This document shows, one piece after another, positions 63,369 to 64,000 of a stretch of DNA of 64,000 bases. Position 1 is the stretch's first letter; every line of letters starts with the position of its first letter. The position numbers and the translations under genes were made by a program. The notes beneath the pieces were generated by a model. It was not told the DNA's origin, did no database searches, and saw nothing but the letters and a program-made list of their open reading frames with translations. The stretch is from Heligmosomoides polygyrus polygyrus (taxonomy: Eukaryota > Nematoda > Chromadorea > Rhabditida > Heligmosomidae). The stretch covers positions 74,868,643-74,932,642 of the forward strand of contig OX377202.1 in assembly GCA_947396885.1 (NCBI GenBank), given 5' to 3'.

Positions 63369-64000
63369 ATGAGCTTCGCCGAGCTGGATGGTGATACGAC
63401 GTCCTTGTCGCGTATGCTGAGTCTTCGCTACCCTCCTGCACCAGAAATTGATGAGGATCTGGAACGCGTTTTCGAGGCGCTACAAGCACAAGTCAACATC
63501 GCGTCGCTGCTAAGGATTCAGTGGAAGCATATCAAGGACGAGTCGACTCTAGCTGGAGTTGCGGAACAGATCCTGGGAGCAAGTCGCTGTCTTAGAACAG
63601 CCGAAGTAACTAGAGAAAAAATTACGCGTCTCGGTAGCAGGTACATGCTCACCAATTTGATCTTCTGGAAGGCGCGCTTCAACAAACAAGGCTATCCTAT
63701 CGGTGAAGGAGAACTTTCCTCTAAATCAAAGCTGTTCTGAAACTGATGAACGAGCAGAGGATGGTTCTGGAAGCTATCATACAAGAAATCGAAAAGTACC
63801 TAGCCGAAATAGAGAAAACCGCTAGGAAACGCGAACTGGTCAACAACGCTGCACAGCTGGGAACTCTGGTGCGTATGGAAGTGGATAGAGTAGCGAATAT
63901 CGAGAAGGAAAAATCAACTACGCGTTATTCTGAGCTCCAAGAGATGATACAGAGGCAGTATGTGGAGCTTTCGCGCCTAAAAGAGAAAATGGCGGAAAAG
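63369..64000 (+). CDS. Unidentified reading frame downstream of env, coiled-coil-rich (partial)
   Basis: ATG at 63,369 directly follows a consensus acceptor, CTCGTATTTCAG (ending 63,367), so a spliced transcript could start here. It reads MSFAELDGDTTSLSRMLSLR and is open to 63,740. From about 63,735 another frame continues to the window end, with a strong heptad-like pattern (MVLEAIIQEIEKYLAEIEKT, RMEVDRVANIEKEK, MIQRQYVELSRLKEKM). A single indel near 63,715-63,737 separates them. I do not recognise the family; it does not resemble this element's own Gag N-terminus by eye. It may be an accessory protein of the element or the start of unrelated sequence. The absence of the 3' LTR before it argues that it lies inside the element. 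Confidence 0.5.

Larger units (their letters stand above)
55253..64000 (+). mobile_element. BEL/Pao retrovirus-like element with phlebovirus-type env (incomplete at window end)
   Basis: The order is LTR, tRNA-Gly primer site, gag, zinc knuckles, protease, reverse transcriptase, RNase H, integrase, env, and one further frame reaching the window end. Elements with this architecture, where a BEL element has gained a phlebovirus-like envelope, are known from nematodes. This copy has at least one frameshift in gag, one at gag/pol, one in pol before reverse transcriptase, stops at 58,845 and 59,019, a deletion before integrase, stops near 60,690, two frame changes in env, and one after env. It is therefore a non-functional endogenous copy. 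ACGCGT is greatly over-represented throughout. The 3' LTR lies beyond the window. Confidence 0.9.

Overview
This window looks like a transposon-dense stretch of a nematode nuclear genome. The evidence is indirect: the one well-resolved host gene has introns of about 53 to 85 bases ending in TTTCAG-like acceptors, the non-LTR elements resemble RTE-type elements of strongylid or hookworm-like worms, and the right end carries a BEL/Pao retrovirus-like element of the kind known from nematodes. There are no rRNA genes, no intact canonical tRNA genes, no CRISPR arrays and no prokaryotic operons. The species cannot be named from the sequence, and clade V is an inference.

Layout. 1-2.75 kb: nothing recognised except a GC-rich hairpin. 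2.75-3.5 kb: 5'-truncated RTE copy with a target-site duplication (TSD). 3.6-9.3 kb: an old inverted duplicate of the 51.5-53.1 kb region, split by a decayed LINE (5.1-7.9 kb) and ending in a two-exon pseudogene. 9.7-10.4 kb: two MITEs. 13.8-14.9 kb: CR1-like LINE 5' fragment. 15.84-19.09 kb: nearly complete Penelope-like element with inverted terminal copies and a 14-bp TSD. 22.2-25.3 kb: near-full-length RTE element with a perfect 20-bp TSD. 25.7-26.1 kb: two adjacent MITEs and a hairpin. 26.9-30.6 kb: gypsy-like gag remnant, mariner remnant, and a Tc1-like element that is now one giant palindrome. 31.1-34.6 kb: two inverted pairs of tRNA-like repeats and a 5' piece of the RTE. 35.2-37.2 kb: decayed gypsy-like gag-pol. 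39.1-39.3 kb: satellite. 40.3-40.7 kb: end of an unidentified spliced host gene. 41.2-45.3 kb: two mariner-family remnants, a MITE and a microsatellite. 46.3-49.1 kb: MITE, retroelement remnant and a long-TIR element. 49.4-50.1 kb: a degenerate array of about 78 bp with an open frame on the minus strand. 50.5-51.8 kb: spliced host gene encoding NHL-type beta-propeller blades. 52.1-54.7 kb: dispersed repeat and an internally deleted BEL copy. 55.25 kb to the window end: a long BEL/Pao retrovirus-like element with LTR, tRNA-Gly primer-binding site, gag, pol, a phlebovirus-type env and an additional coiled-coil reading frame after env. It is broken by several frameshifts and stops.

Only two host genes are supported: the NHL gene at 50.5-51.8 kb and the unidentified 111-residue gene end at 40.3-40.7 kb (minus strand). 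Almost everything else is mobile DNA in different states of decay.

The most unusual signals are these. (1) The hexamer ACGCGT occurs about 20 times within the BEL element and, by eye, only three times in the preceding 55.7 kb; it falls in all three codon phases. (2) A previously unrecognised (to me) reading frame follows env, preceded by a consensus splice acceptor. (3) Five separate long inverted repeats, with arms of about 200-770 bases, occur in 64 kb. All counts and alignments were made by eye and need computational confirmation.
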